This document shows positions 55,651 to 64,000 of a DNA stretch of 64,000 nt, piece by piece. The position numbers were made by a program, and so were the translations under genes. Location of the stretch: positions 434,001 to 498,000 of the forward strand of contig NZ_CP138632.1 of NCBI RefSeq assembly GCF_036456085.1, in the 5' to 3' direction. How positions within the stretch are numbered: the first letter of the stretch is position 1; each line of letters begins with the position of its first letter. The notes beneath the pieces were generated by a model. The model had not been told where the DNA came from, did not search any database, and saw only the letters and a program-made list of their open reading frames with translations. This stretch comes from Veillonella parvula. Its GTDB lineage: Bacteria > Bacillota > Negativicutes > Veillonellales > Veillonellaceae.

Positions 55651-57357
55651 ATGTACGCAAAATTATATGGAGCCACCTTGCACGGCATTGATGGATGCAT
55701 CATTACTGTAGAGGTCGATATATCACAAGGTTTGCCGGTTTTTGATATCGTTGGACTACCTAATCAATCGGTTAAAGAGGCTCGTGAACGGGTACGAGCG
55801 GCCATTAAAAATAGTGGATACGAATTTCCAATGAGACGCATCGTAGTCAATTTAGCTCCGGCTACAATTCGTAAAAGTAGCGCTGGACTCGATTTAGCTA
55901 TCGCTTTAGGGGTTCTGCTTGCATCAGGACAGATAAAGGGGCGTAAAGCAAAGATTTCGACTTTATTTGATAAGAGTTTGTTTATGGGAGAGTTAGCGTT
56001 AGATGGTTCGCTATTACCAACCTTTGGGACTTTAGCTATGTCGCTAGCAGGATTAGATGCTAACTATTCAACAGTTTATACAAGTATTGCAAATGGTAAA
56101 GTGCTACAGTCTATTCCTAATTTAACCATATATGGTGGATCATCACTACAAGAAATTATTACTATTTTAGAGGAACAAATTAAGCCAAAGGTAGTTGATA
56201 AAAATAAACAAATAAGTATCAAAAAAGAAAAAGTAAATAAACACAATGCCAATAAATCAATTCCAGGGTCTTTAGAGTCTATGCCATTAACCGGAAGCAA
56301 TGAAAATCTATATACAATCAGTAAATCACAAGTAACTATGATTAGTAATAATTGTGTTGATACGTCTGTTACGGATGAAAGTATAACTATAAAGACTAAT
56401 CAACTATATACAGTTGATTTTGGCGATGTACAAGGTCAAGAGTTAGGCAAACGAGCCATGCTCATTAGTGCTGCAGGTCATCATCATTGTATTATGATAG
56501 GGCCTCCAGGTGGGGGTAAAACGATGATGGCAGAACGATTGCCGACCATATTGCCTCCTATGACTTGGAATGAAATTGTTGAAGTGAGTCGTATACAAGA
56601 TGTAATAGGTTTGCTGGGCGATAATGGGCTAGTTACATCTAGACCTTTTAGACATCCTCATCATACGGCTACTTTGGCTAGTATAGTCGGTGGAGGAATT
56701 CAGGGACGTCCTGGAGAGGTAACATTAGCTCACGGAGGTGTATTATTTATGGATGAAGCGCCTGAGTTTCAACACCAAGTAATCGATGCATTACGACAGC
56801 CTTTAGAGTCTAGAACGATTACTATAAATCGGTCTCAAGGAAATTATATATATCCAGCTAATTTTATTTGTATTCTTGCGGCCAATCCTTGTCCTTGTGG
56901 GTATTACCATGATCCTCATAAGGAATGTGTCTGTACAGAAACGATGGTTAAAAACTATCAGCAACGGTTATCAGGGCCGATTATGGATCGTATTGATTTG
57001 CATATTCCCGTTGAGAGACCGACCCTTGAACAGCTGTTAGATACATCATCTTCAAATATGACGAGTGAAAGTATGAGACAACAAGTTATCATGGCCACTG
57101 CTATGCAACAGAAACGATATGAAGGTTTTGACTTTAATTCGAATGGAGCAGTTCCTCATAAGGCAATTAGTGAACTATGCAATATTACAGATAAGGCTTG
57201 GAGTGTTTTAGTCAATATATTTGACCATTTTCATTTAAGTGGGCGAGCTTTTGATCGCATATTAAAGGTGGCTCGTACAATTGCTGATTTAGAAGAAAAT
57301 CCAAAAGTAGAACCACATCATATTTCTGAAGCAATGTTATTTAGAACTGGCAAATAA
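55651..57357 (+). CDS. comM: ComM/YifB-family AAA+ ATPase (Mg-chelatase-like)
   Basis: ComM is a hexameric helicase that promotes branch migration in natural transformation. Residues ~1-180 are the Lon-protease-like domain (VEVDISQGLPVFDIVGLPNQ). The AAA+ core has Walker A GPPGGGKTMMAERLP, Walker B VLFMDEAPEF and sensor region LAANPCPCGYYHD, where the Cys cluster is typical. The C-terminal lid follows. The length, 568 aa, exceeds the usual ~500: a low-complexity stretch of about 60-70 residues, rich in Lys, Asn and Ser, lies between the domains (around residue 185-255). DprA is encoded 106 bases downstream. Confidence 0.92.
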   Translation: MYAKLYGATLHGIDGCIITVEVDISQGLPVFDIVGLPNQSVKEARERVRAAIKNSGYEFPMRRIVVNLAPATIRKSSAGLDLAIALGVLLASGQIKGRKAKISTLFDKSLFMGELALDGSLLPTFGTLAMSLAGLDANYSTVYTSIANGKVLQSIPNLTIYGGSSLQEIITILEEQIKPKVVDKNKQISIKKEKVNKHNANKSIPGSLESMPLTGSNENLYTISKSQVTMISNNCVDTSVTDESITIKTNQLYTVDFGDVQGQELGKRAMLISAAGHHHCIMIGPPGGGKTMMAERLPTILPPMTWNEIVEVSRIQDVIGLLGDNGLVTSRPFRHPHHTATLASIVGGGIQGRPGEVTLAHGGVLFMDEAPEFQHQVIDALRQPLESRTITINRSQGNYIYPANFICILAANPCPCGYYHDPHKECVCTETMVKNYQQRLSGPIMDRIDLHIPVERPTLEQLLDTSSSNMTSESMRQQVIMATAMQQKRYEGFDFNSNGAVPHKAISELCNITDKAWSVLVNIFDHFHLSGRAFDRILKVARTIADLEENPKVEPHHISEAMLFRTGK

Positions 57358-57463
57358 AGTAAGTATCTCATAAATTTAGTAGTTGTTTATTTGCCAAAAG
57401 TAGTTGTTTGATTCTATATAAAATTAATGATTATATACTTAGAAAGAATTACTAGGTGTTTAT

Positions 57464-58690
57464 ATGATTAGATACGATGACAATATTTATATTGCAGGAT
57501 TACAAAGCTTATACAATGTTGGAGCCACATATGTAAGGCGATTTATAGAGGATTTTGGATCCCCTTATGATGCGTGGCAAGCTATTAAGAATGTAGAAAA
57601 CTTAAAATCTTATACACATATTTCTGCATCTGATAAACGTGCCATTTCAGCATCGGCTAAAGATGAAAAATTAGATTATATTATCCATAAAGTAGACGAA
57701 TACCAGATGGATTTTACTACCTTTTTAGACAAAGACTTTCCGTCTATCTTAAATCATATATACAATCCGCCAGCCATTTTATTTATGAGAGGTAATCAGG
57801 CACTCTTAGATGGACGATTAAATCGCATTGCTATTGTTGGAGCAAGGAGTTGCTCCTTATATGGCCGGAATGTGGCGAGAATGCTCGGCAAAGAATTAGG
57901 TAAATACAGTACCATTATTGTTAGCGGTGGGGCCCGTGGTATAGACTCACATGGTCATGAAGGCCTTCTGGCTAGTCAGGGGTATGGAATCATTGTTATG
58001 GGTTGTGGTTTAGATATTACCTATCCTCGAGAAAATGCAAAATTATTTGATCGTATGTTACAAAATAATGGGTTACTTCTATCCGAATACCCGCCAGGTA
58101 CACCGCCGTCCGCAAAACATTTCCCAGCACGGAATCGTATCATTAGTGGATTATGCAGAGGTGTTATCGTAGTGGAGGCCAAGTCTAGTAGTGGTTCTTT
58201 GATTACGGCAGATATGGCGGTTAGTGAAGGTCGAGATGTATTTGTGGTACCATGTAATCTATTAGACCATACGGCAGACGGAAATAAATTCTTAATGAAA
58301 AATGGTGCATATGTACTTACTGGTTATGAGGATATAGTTGAACAATACCATTTAACAATGCGGGAATATTTTTCTAGTGAACATAAACTTTTACCAACAA
58401 ATAATAAAGGTAATAAAGGCGTAAAAGCTAGCGTTCAAATAGGAAATCATAGTCAAAGTGTTGATAGAAAAGGGTGCTCTATGTTAAGCTTTAATGTGGA
58501 TAGGAGTGTAATATTGAATGAAATACCTCATGATCGATGTATTACGGTTAGTGATATTTTGAAAGCGACTCGTATTCCATTACAACAACTACAGCCCTTA
58601 TTACTAACATTAGAAATGGAAGGGGCTATAGAGAATCATCCGCCGAGAGGCTATATTAATATGACTAGGAGTGATATACTTGTCCATTAA
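57464..58690 (+). CDS. dprA: DNA-processing protein DprA
   Basis: DprA binds incoming single-stranded DNA during transformation and loads RecA. The Rossmann-like core shows VGARSCSLYGRNVARML, IIVSGGARGIDSHGHEG, PARNRIISGLCRGVIVVEA and GSLITADMAVSEGRDVF. The N-terminal ~65 residues look like the helical SAM-like domain, and a winged-helix domain (DML1-like) ends the 408-aa protein, with a variable linker before it (SSEHKLLPTNNKGNKG). It overlaps topA by 11 bases. With comM and radA in the window, it supports natural competence; the uptake machinery itself is not here. Confidence 0.95.
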   Translation: MIRYDDNIYIAGLQSLYNVGATYVRRFIEDFGSPYDAWQAIKNVENLKSYTHISASDKRAISASAKDEKLDYIIHKVDEYQMDFTTFLDKDFPSILNHIYNPPAILFMRGNQALLDGRLNRIAIVGARSCSLYGRNVARMLGKELGKYSTIIVSGGARGIDSHGHEGLLASQGYGIIVMGCGLDITYPRENAKLFDRMLQNNGLLLSEYPPGTPPSAKHFPARNRIISGLCRGVIVVEAKSSSGSLITADMAVSEGRDVFVVPCNLLDHTADGNKFLMKNGAYVLTGYEDIVEQYHLTMREYFSSEHKLLPTNNKGNKGVKASVQIGNHSQSVDRKGCSMLSFNVDRSVILNEIPHDRCITVSDILKATRIPLQQLQPLLLTLEMEGAIENHPPRGYINMTRSDILVH

Positions 58691-61055
58691 ACGATCTATC
58701 GTTATTGGCGAGCCGAAAGCAGCTAGTACTAGTAAAGATACAGAAAAGAAAAATACTAAGAAAGAGAGTACTACTATAAAGCGTAAGGTTACTAAAGAAG
58801 CCCTTACTCCAATGGGGATTGTACGGGATAAATCTGTACTACAAACTTCCGTGCCACCGGAGCAACGGGAACCTCGCGTATATAATCCGGACGGCAAAGT
58901 CTTGGTTATTGTAGAATCTCCTGCTAAATCTAAAACAATTGAAAAATTCTTAGGTCCTAACTATGTGGTAAAAGCAAGTATGGGCCATCTACGAGACTTG
59001 CCTAAATCTCAAATGGGCATCGATATAGAGCATGGCTTTACACCGCGCTACAGCAATCTTGTAACTCGTAAAAAGGTTATAGATGAACTCGTTTCCTATG
59101 CTGATGAAAGCAGCGCCGTATTGCTTGCAACTGACCCTGACCGCGAAGGGGAAGCCATTTCTTGGCACTTAGCGTACATTCTCAATGTAGATCCTAAGTC
59201 TACCTGTCGTATTACGTTTAATGAAATCACTAAAAATGCCGTAGCAGAGGCTTTGGAGGCTCCACGTACCATCGATATGAATATGGTAGATGCTCAACAA
59301 GCGCGCCGTGTATTAGATCGTATCGTAGGTTATAAATTGAGTCCATTACTTTGGAAAAAAGTATGTAAAGGACTCAGCGCTGGTCGTGTACAATCTGTAG
59401 CAGTTCGACTTATCTGTGAACGAGAGCGCGAAATCCAAGCCTTCGAACCACAAGAATATTGGACCATTAAAGGTAATTTTGAAACACCTAAAAAAGAATC
59501 TTTCACAGCGGAGTTGACACATATTAAAGGCGAGAAAATCGATATTACTACTGAAAGTGATGCACAAGCCGTGGTTGATGCTATTGGCGGTGAAGATGCA
59601 GTAGTGACAAATATTGAAAAGCGCAAACGTTCTCGTAAAGCGGCACCTCCGTTTACAACATCTACGTTGCAACAAGACGGCGTGCGTAAATTGAACTTTG
59701 GTGCTAAGCGTACGATGATGATCGCCCAACATTTATATGAAGGTTTAGAAATTGGCTCCTATGGCCACGTAGGTTTGATTACATATATGCGTACAGACTC
59801 TACGCGTATCTCTAAAGAGATGCAAGCTATGGCTAAGGACTTTATTCTTCGCAATTATGGGGAAGACTATTATCCGTCTAAACCAAATGTGTACGGCTCT
59901 AAGGGTTCTGCACAAGATGCGCATGAGGCTATTCGTCCTACATCTCTCGAGTTAACACCTAAAATGGTGGAACCATTCTTGAGTCGTGATGAACTTAAGC
60001 TATATACGTTGATTTGGAATCGTTTTATGGCTAGCCAAATGGCGCCGCAACTAAATGAATCCACAACGATAGAGTTGAATGTAAAAGATGACTATACATT
60101 TAAAGCGACTGGCTCTCGTGTTATCTTCCCAGGTTTCAGTACCGTTTATGAAGATGCAAAAAAAGAGGATGTACCTCAATTACCTGTTTTAAAAAAGAAT
60201 GATGCTGCCCATACGGTAGAGGTATTGCCTGAACAACATTTCACACAACCACCTCCACGTTACTCCGAGGCGAGTCTTATCAAGACATTAGAAGAACTCG
60301 GCATTGGTCGCCCTAGTACATACGCACCAATTCTAGATACTATCGTAAGCCGTAACTATGTGGAAAATACGAATAAACAATTCGTGCCTACAGAGCTAGG
60401 CTTTGTGGTGGTAGATTTCTTGATTGCATACTTTGAAAAAATCATCAATACTGGCTTTACCCGTGATCTAGAACAAGAACTAGATGCTATTGCGTCTGGC
60501 AAGGATACGTATGTAAAAGTATTATCTGATTTCTACGAGGTCTTTGCGCAAGAGCTAGAAGATGCAAGTGACGTAGACCGCATTGAAATTGCATCTATGG
60601 AAAGTGATGAAATCTGTGAACTTTGCAATAGCCCAATGGTATATAAATTTGGTCGCTACGGTAAGTTCTTAGCATGTTCTAACTTCCCGGAATGTAAAAA
60701 TACTAAACCTATTACAGTAGGAACTGGTGTAACATGTCCTAAATGTAAAGAAGGGGAAATCGTAGAACGCAAGTCTCGTCGTGGGCGTATTTTCTATGGC
60801 TGTAATCGATACCCACAATGCGACTTTACATTATGGGATAAGCCAACTCATGATTTCTGTGAAACATGTGGTTCTATAATGGTTGAAAAGACATATAAAA
60901 ATGGTACAGTTAAAAAGTTCTGTTCCAATGAAACTTGTCCTACTAGGCCACCAAAGAAAACAAGAAAGAAAAAAAGCGAAGCTAGTGAAGAAACTGTAAA
61001 AGAATCTAAAAAGTCTAGCAAAGCTAAAAAAGAGGAAACTACAATTGAATCATAA
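58680..61055 (+). CDS. topA: DNA topoisomerase I
   Basis: A type IA topoisomerase that relaxes negative supercoils. The Toprim domain starts near residue 72 ([19 protein letters not shown]), the active-site Tyr is in [14 protein letters not shown], and three C-terminal Cys4 zinc modules follow (starting [16 protein letters not shown] and CETCGSIM), with a Lys-rich tail. Before Toprim is an unusual ~70-residue Lys/Thr/Ser-rich extension. GTG at 58671 overlaps the ribosome-binding site AGGAG, so TTG at 58680 is preferred, giving 791 aa. It overlaps dprA and trmFO, so the three are coupled. Confidence 0.94.
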   Translation: MSIKRSIVIGEPKAASTSKDTEKKNTKKESTTIKRKVTKEALTPMGIVRDKSVLQTSVPPEQREPRVYNPDGKVLVIVESPAKSKTIEKFLGPNYVVKASMGHLRDLPKSQMGIDIEHGFTPRYSNLVTRKKVIDELVSYADESSAVLLATDPDREGEAISWHLAYILNVDPKSTCRITFNEITKNAVAEALEAPRTIDMNMVDAQQARRVLDRIVGYKLSPLLWKKVCKGLSAGRVQSVAVRLICEREREIQAFEPQEYWTIKGNFETPKKESFTAELTHIKGEKIDITTESDAQAVVDAIGGEDAVVTNIEKRKRSRKAAPPFTTSTLQQDGVRKLNFGAKRTMMIAQHLYEGLEIGSYGHVGLITYMRTDSTRISKEMQAMAKDFILRNYGEDYYPSKPNVYGSKGSAQDAHEAIRPTSLELTPKMVEPFLSRDELKLYTLIWNRFMASQMAPQLNESTTIELNVKDDYTFKATGSRVIFPGFSTVYEDAKKEDVPQLPVLKKNDAAHTVEVLPEQHFTQPPPRYSEASLIKTLEELGIGRPSTYAPILDTIVSRNYVENTNKQFVPTELGFVVVDFLIAYFEKIINTGFTRDLEQELDAIASGKDTYVKVLSDFYEVFAQELEDASDVDRIEIASMESDEICELCNSPMVYKFGRYGKFLACSNFPECKNTKPITVGTGVTCPKCKEGEIVERKSRRGRIFYGCNRYPQCDFTLWDKPTHDFCETCGSIMVEKTYKNGTVKKFCSNETCPTRPPKKTRKKKSEASEETVKESKKSSKAKKEETTIES

Positions 61056-62361
61056 AAATGTTATCGTTATTGGTGCAGGCCTTGCAGGATCCGAAGCAGC
61101 TTGGCAGCTTGCTAACCGAGGCATTCATGTAGACTTATATGAAATGCGTCCTGTTAAGAGTTCTCCTGCGCACCAAACAGATCAATTTGCAGAGCTCGTA
61201 TGTAGTAACTCGTTGCGCGCTGGTAATATTGAAAATGCGGTAGGTCTTTTGAAAGAAGAAATGCGTCGTCTCGGTTCCATCATTATGGAATGTGCTGATG
61301 CAACTGCTGTTCCTGCAGGTGGTGCTTTAGCCGTTGATCGTCATTTATTTAGTGAAATGGTGACGAAAAAAGTAAAAGGTCATCCTAATATTACAGTTCA
61401 TCTAGAAGAGGTCACTGAACTTCCTACAGAAGCAACTGTTATTTTTGCATCTGGTCCGCTTACATCTGAAGCATTAGGAGATAAGATTAAGGCCTTAACT
61501 GGTGAAACAGGCTTTTACTTCTACGATGCTGCTGCACCTATTGTAACGGCTGAATCCTTAAACTATGATAAAGTTTTTGCTGCCTCACGTTATGATAAGG
61601 GCGATGCGGATTATCTTAACTGTCCTATGACCGAAGAAGAATATAAAGCGTTCTGGCATGAGCTTACAACGGCTGAAGCCGTACAACCAAAAGATTTTGA
61701 AAAGGAAATCTACTTTGAAGGCTGTATGCCCGTAGAAATTATGGCGAGCCGTGGGGAAGATACATTGCGTTATGGGCCCTTAAAGCCTGTGGGCTTAGTG
61801 GATAAACGCACCGATGAGGAATCTTATGCAGTTGTGCAATTGCGTAAGGAGAATAAAGAAGGTACCATGTTTAATTTGGTAGGCTTTCAAACTCATTTAA
61901 AATGGGGCGAGCAAAAGCGTGTATTCGGTATGATTCCAGGCCTTGAAAATGCCGATTTTATTCGTTATGGTGTTATGCATCGCAATACGTATATCAATTC
62001 TCCTGAGTTATTGAATCATGCATTCCAGCTTAAAAAGGAACCGCGTTTATTCTTTGCTGGTCAAATGACTGGAGTTGAAGGTTATTTAGAATCTGCTGCT
62101 AGTGGTCTAATGGTAGGCCTACAAGTAGACCGTTACTTAGAGGAACAACCATTTATTGAGTTTCCTAAGACGACGGCTATCGGTTCCCTTAGTCACTATA
62201 TTTCTAACTACGAAGGCTCTAACTTCCAACCGATGAATGTCAACTTTGGCATCATGGATCCATGGCCTCAAAAAGTACGCAAGAAAAAAGAAAAAAATGC
62301 ACTGATTGCAAATCGTGCTTTAGAAGAACTGGATGCTCTAAAAGCTAAAGAAAATTTATAA
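61045..62361 (+). CDS. trmFO: Folate/FAD-dependent tRNA (uracil-54-C5) methyltransferase TrmFO
   Basis: Makes ribothymidine at position 54 of tRNA, using methylene-tetrahydrofolate and FADH2. The FAD-binding N-terminus is [20 protein letters not shown], then [14 protein letters not shown] and ELVCSNSLR. Further signatures are [15 protein letters not shown] and [18 protein letters not shown]. At 438 aa it has normal length. The start is TTG at 61045 inside the end of topA. It ends the rplS-side cluster; xerC and hslV, frequent next genes, are replaced here by convergent lgt. Confidence 0.95.
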   Translation: MNHKNVIVIGAGLAGSEAAWQLANRGIHVDLYEMRPVKSSPAHQTDQFAELVCSNSLRAGNIENAVGLLKEEMRRLGSIIMECADATAVPAGGALAVDRHLFSEMVTKKVKGHPNITVHLEEVTELPTEATVIFASGPLTSEALGDKIKALTGETGFYFYDAAAPIVTAESLNYDKVFAASRYDKGDADYLNCPMTEEEYKAFWHELTTAEAVQPKDFEKEIYFEGCMPVEIMASRGEDTLRYGPLKPVGLVDKRTDEESYAVVQLRKENKEGTMFNLVGFQTHLKWGEQKRVFGMIPGLENADFIRYGVMHRNTYINSPELLNHAFQLKKEPRLFFAGQMTGVEGYLESAASGLMVGLQVDRYLEEQPFIEFPKTTAIGSLSHYISNYEGSNFQPMNVNFGIMDPWPQKVRKKKEKNALIANRALEELDALKAKENL

Positions 62362-62402
62362 GAAATAGCCTTTTAAGAAATAGTTTTATTTCAAAAAATA
62401 GT

Positions 62403-62450
62403 AAAAGTCCTACATTCATAGGTAAAACCCATGAGTGTAGGACTTTTTTG
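62403..62450. terminator. Bidirectional terminator between trmFO and lgt
   Basis: AAAAGTCCTACATTCAT (62403-62419) and ATGAGTGTAGGACTTTT (62431-62447) form a 17-base stem with one mismatch-type pair, flanked by A-rich sequence on the left and TTTTTT on the right. It can therefore end both the trmFO (+) and lgt (-) transcripts. Confidence 0.88.
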
Positions 62451-62469
62451 TTAAGTATTTTTGTATTTA

Positions 62470-63294
62470 TTATTTACGTTTTTTAGTTTTTGTTGTTGAT
62501 TCTGTAGCTACTATAACAGCTTGATTTTTCTTTTCAAGATAGCCTAGATAAATGAATACACAGATACCTACAATGATGGCTATTAAACTCGTCATTTGAG
62601 CAGATTTTAAACCTAGCGTTAAGTTTACGTAATCGCCACGTAAGAACTCTAAGAAGAAGCGAGCCGTAGAATAGAGAATGGCATATAGTACGAACACTTG
62701 GCCCTTAGCATGTTTGAAAGATCCAAATAATAGAAGGGCTACAAAGATGAGAATATCAATTTGACCTTCCCATACTTCGGCAGGCCAAAGCGGCTGATTA
62801 CCGTAGGTGCGATAGGCAAGGGTACTTTCAGGATAGATAATACCATAATTACCACCCGTAGGATGACCGAAAGCATCACCGTTTAAAAGGTTTGCCATAC
62901 GGCCTACCGATTGAGCTAAAATCAATGCAGGGGCAAATAAATCGGCAAAAGCCCAAAAGTCAATTTTGTTTTTACGAAGATACCAATAGCCAGCAATTGT
63001 GCCTAGTACCACGCCACCTTGAATGGCCATACCTCCTTGCCAAACAAAGGGAATTTCTAATAAATGATTACCGTAATAATCCCAATCAAAGAAGAATACG
63101 TCCCATAGACGAGCACCGATGAGACCAGCTACGGCTACAGTAATGGAAAAGTCGATGATGTGTTCATGCCAACCGCGGCCATCCTTTTTCAAAAGTACAT
63201 AGGCAACAGAGGCACCACAAATGATAGCCAAAGCTAACATGGTACCATAGGCTCTAATAGGGAAGTCCCCTATGAAAAATAAATATTGATGCAT
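62470..63294 (-). CDS. lgt: Prolipoprotein diacylglyceryl transferase
   Basis: Lgt attaches diacylglycerol to the lipobox Cys of prelipoproteins in the inner membrane, the first step of lipoprotein maturation. It is a polytopic protein (about seven helices, 274 aa). Key signatures are IRAYGTMLALAII near the N-terminus, GRMANLLNGDAFGHPTGG (the Lgt signature), and ARFFLEFLRGDY. The ribosome-binding site on the - strand is AAGGAG, 7 bases before the ATG. The RND adaptor at 17155 is a likely substrate. The C-terminus is Lys/Thr-rich. It is the only - strand gene in the window. Confidence 0.95.
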   Translation of the reverse strand: MHQYLFFIGDFPIRAYGTMLALAIICGASVAYVLLKKDGRGWHEHIIDFSITVAVAGLIGARLWDVFFFDWDYYGNHLLEIPFVWQGGMAIQGGVVLGTIAGYWYLRKNKIDFWAFADLFAPALILAQSVGRMANLLNGDAFGHPTGGNYGIIYPESTLAYRTYGNQPLWPAEVWEGQIDILIFVALLLFGSFKHAKGQVFVLYAILYSTARFFLEFLRGDYVNLTLGLKSAQMTSLIAIIVGICVFIYLGYLEKKNQAVIVATESTTKTKKRK

Positions 63295-63451
63295 ACAAAA
63301 CTCCTTATGTGATAATTTTTTATTAGTACATAAATTAAATTATAAATTACATATATCCTTCATGCAAGAAAAGAGATGAACTATATATAATATGGTATAA
63401 TATAGAGATTGGTATTGTATCCCAGTATGGGACCTAGAATTAGGAGAGTAC

Positions 63452-64000
63452 ATGATTCGTAAATCTACTATTATAAAATCATTAACAGCTTTAGTAATGT
63501 CTGCATTATCTAGTACAATCGTACAAGCAGAGGTATTGGTACCATTAGATCAATTTTTAGCCACTACTACACGTCATTACGAAGCAAATCAATATAAAAC
63601 AGCATATACAGTATATATTCCACAAAGTGAATTACAAGGTGATACGGTTATTTTAAATCCTGCAGCCGTAGGTGAACCTGTTAAATTGCCCATTACCAAA
63701 AAAGATGGTATATCCTATGTAGATATTGAGTCTGAGCCAGCTATGCTGGGTGTTAGTTATACAAAAAATAATGGTCAACTTATTTTAGGACCTGCACCAG
63801 AAGCATCTACGGTGAAAGCACCTTATACATTGCAAACACCATTGGCTTGGGCTTTTGATCCATGGACAACAGAGGGAATTCCGTATCAGGCAAAACTCAA
63901 TACGAGTGGTGATAATATTATTTCTCCAAGTTGGTTTAAATTGCATAGCTTAGGTTTAGAAGCAAGTTCAAATGTAAATATTGATTATGTGAAAGCGTAT
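63452..64000 (+). CDS. Secreted glycoside hydrolase 18-like protein, N-terminal part (runs off window)
   Basis: The frame opens at ATG 63452 behind TAGGAGAG and is still open at the window end (183 codons). The N-terminus is a signal peptide (KSLTALVMSALSSTIVQAEV, probable cleavage after VQA), so the protein is exported to the periplasm or surface. Residues ~130-175 (LAWAFDPWT, then IISPSWFKLHSLG and DYV) resemble the start of YaaH/GH18-type domains, which typically have SPTWF near their first strand. Such enzymes cut peptidoglycan or chitin-like polymers; activity cannot be judged because catalytic residues lie beyond the end. An extended -10 box (TGGTATAAT) lies at 63393-63401. Confidence 0.6.
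   Translation, partial: MIRKSTIIKSLTALVMSALSSTIVQAEVLVPLDQFLATTTRHYEANQYKTAYTVYIPQSELQGDTVILNPAAVGEPVKLPITKKDGISYVDIESEPAMLGVSYTKNNGQLILGPAPEASTVKAPYTLQTPLAWAFDPWTTEGIPYQAKLNTSGDNIISPSWFKLHSLGLEASSNVNIDYVKAY

Noticed and set aside
59346-59732. 128-codon minus-strand frame opposite topA
   Set aside because: Shadow of the TopA core; Cys/Phe-rich composition is what the antisense of a conserved coding stretch gives.

Overview
The window looks like the chromosome of a low-GC diderm Firmicute of the Negativicutes, most probably Veillonella. Gene order in several blocks is Firmicute-like (radA-yacL-ispDF-gltX-cysS-mrnC-rlmB-yacP-sigH; rplS-rbgA-rnhB-yraN-comM-dprA-topA-trmFO), and both tRNA-synthetase T-boxes are of Firmicute type. 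An RND efflux pump with a lipoprotein adaptor implies an outer membrane, and a complete lactate racemase (lar) operon fits a lactate fermenter. The genus is inferred from memory of gene content, not from a database search. Nearly all genes are on the + strand; only lgt is on the - strand.

1-13.1 kb: information processing and isoprenoid genes: radA (5' truncated), a frameshifted yacL, ispDF, gltX, a BASS-family transporter, a T-box-controlled cysS-mrnC-rlmB-yacP run, sigH-secG, rnr and smpB. 13.1-16.2 kb: a biotin operon (ECF S-like membrane protein, bioW, bioF) behind a promoter that overlaps a BirA-like operator, then tmRNA (ssrA) with a consensus promoter. 16.3-30.5 kb: an AT-rich S51 peptidase, the RND pump pair, ppaC, pcrA, ligA and gatCAB. 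GltX and GatCAB together suggest indirect synthesis of Gln-tRNA and/or Asn-tRNA.

30.6-38.5 kb: an unknown membrane protein, two radical SAM proteins, and phoH-ybeY-era-CorC-recO. 38.8-46 kb: larE-larB-larC-larA (nickel-pincer cofactor and lactate racemase), then a DUF3100 membrane protein, a partner membrane protein and an M20 amidohydrolase, which look like a transport-plus-hydrolysis unit. The two operons end in closely related terminators whose downstream flanks are also alike.

46-48.8 kb is the least explained part: a run of small, very AT-rich, mostly membrane-anchored unknown genes, including a truncated paralogue and a short reading frame with ATA where the start codon should be. It ends at the T-box of glyQS. 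49-64 kb: glyQS, a MarR regulator, rplS through trmFO (including the transformation genes comM and dprA), convergent lgt, and the start of a secreted GH18-like protein that runs off the window. No CRISPR array, insertion sequence, prophage, rRNA or tRNA gene was seen.
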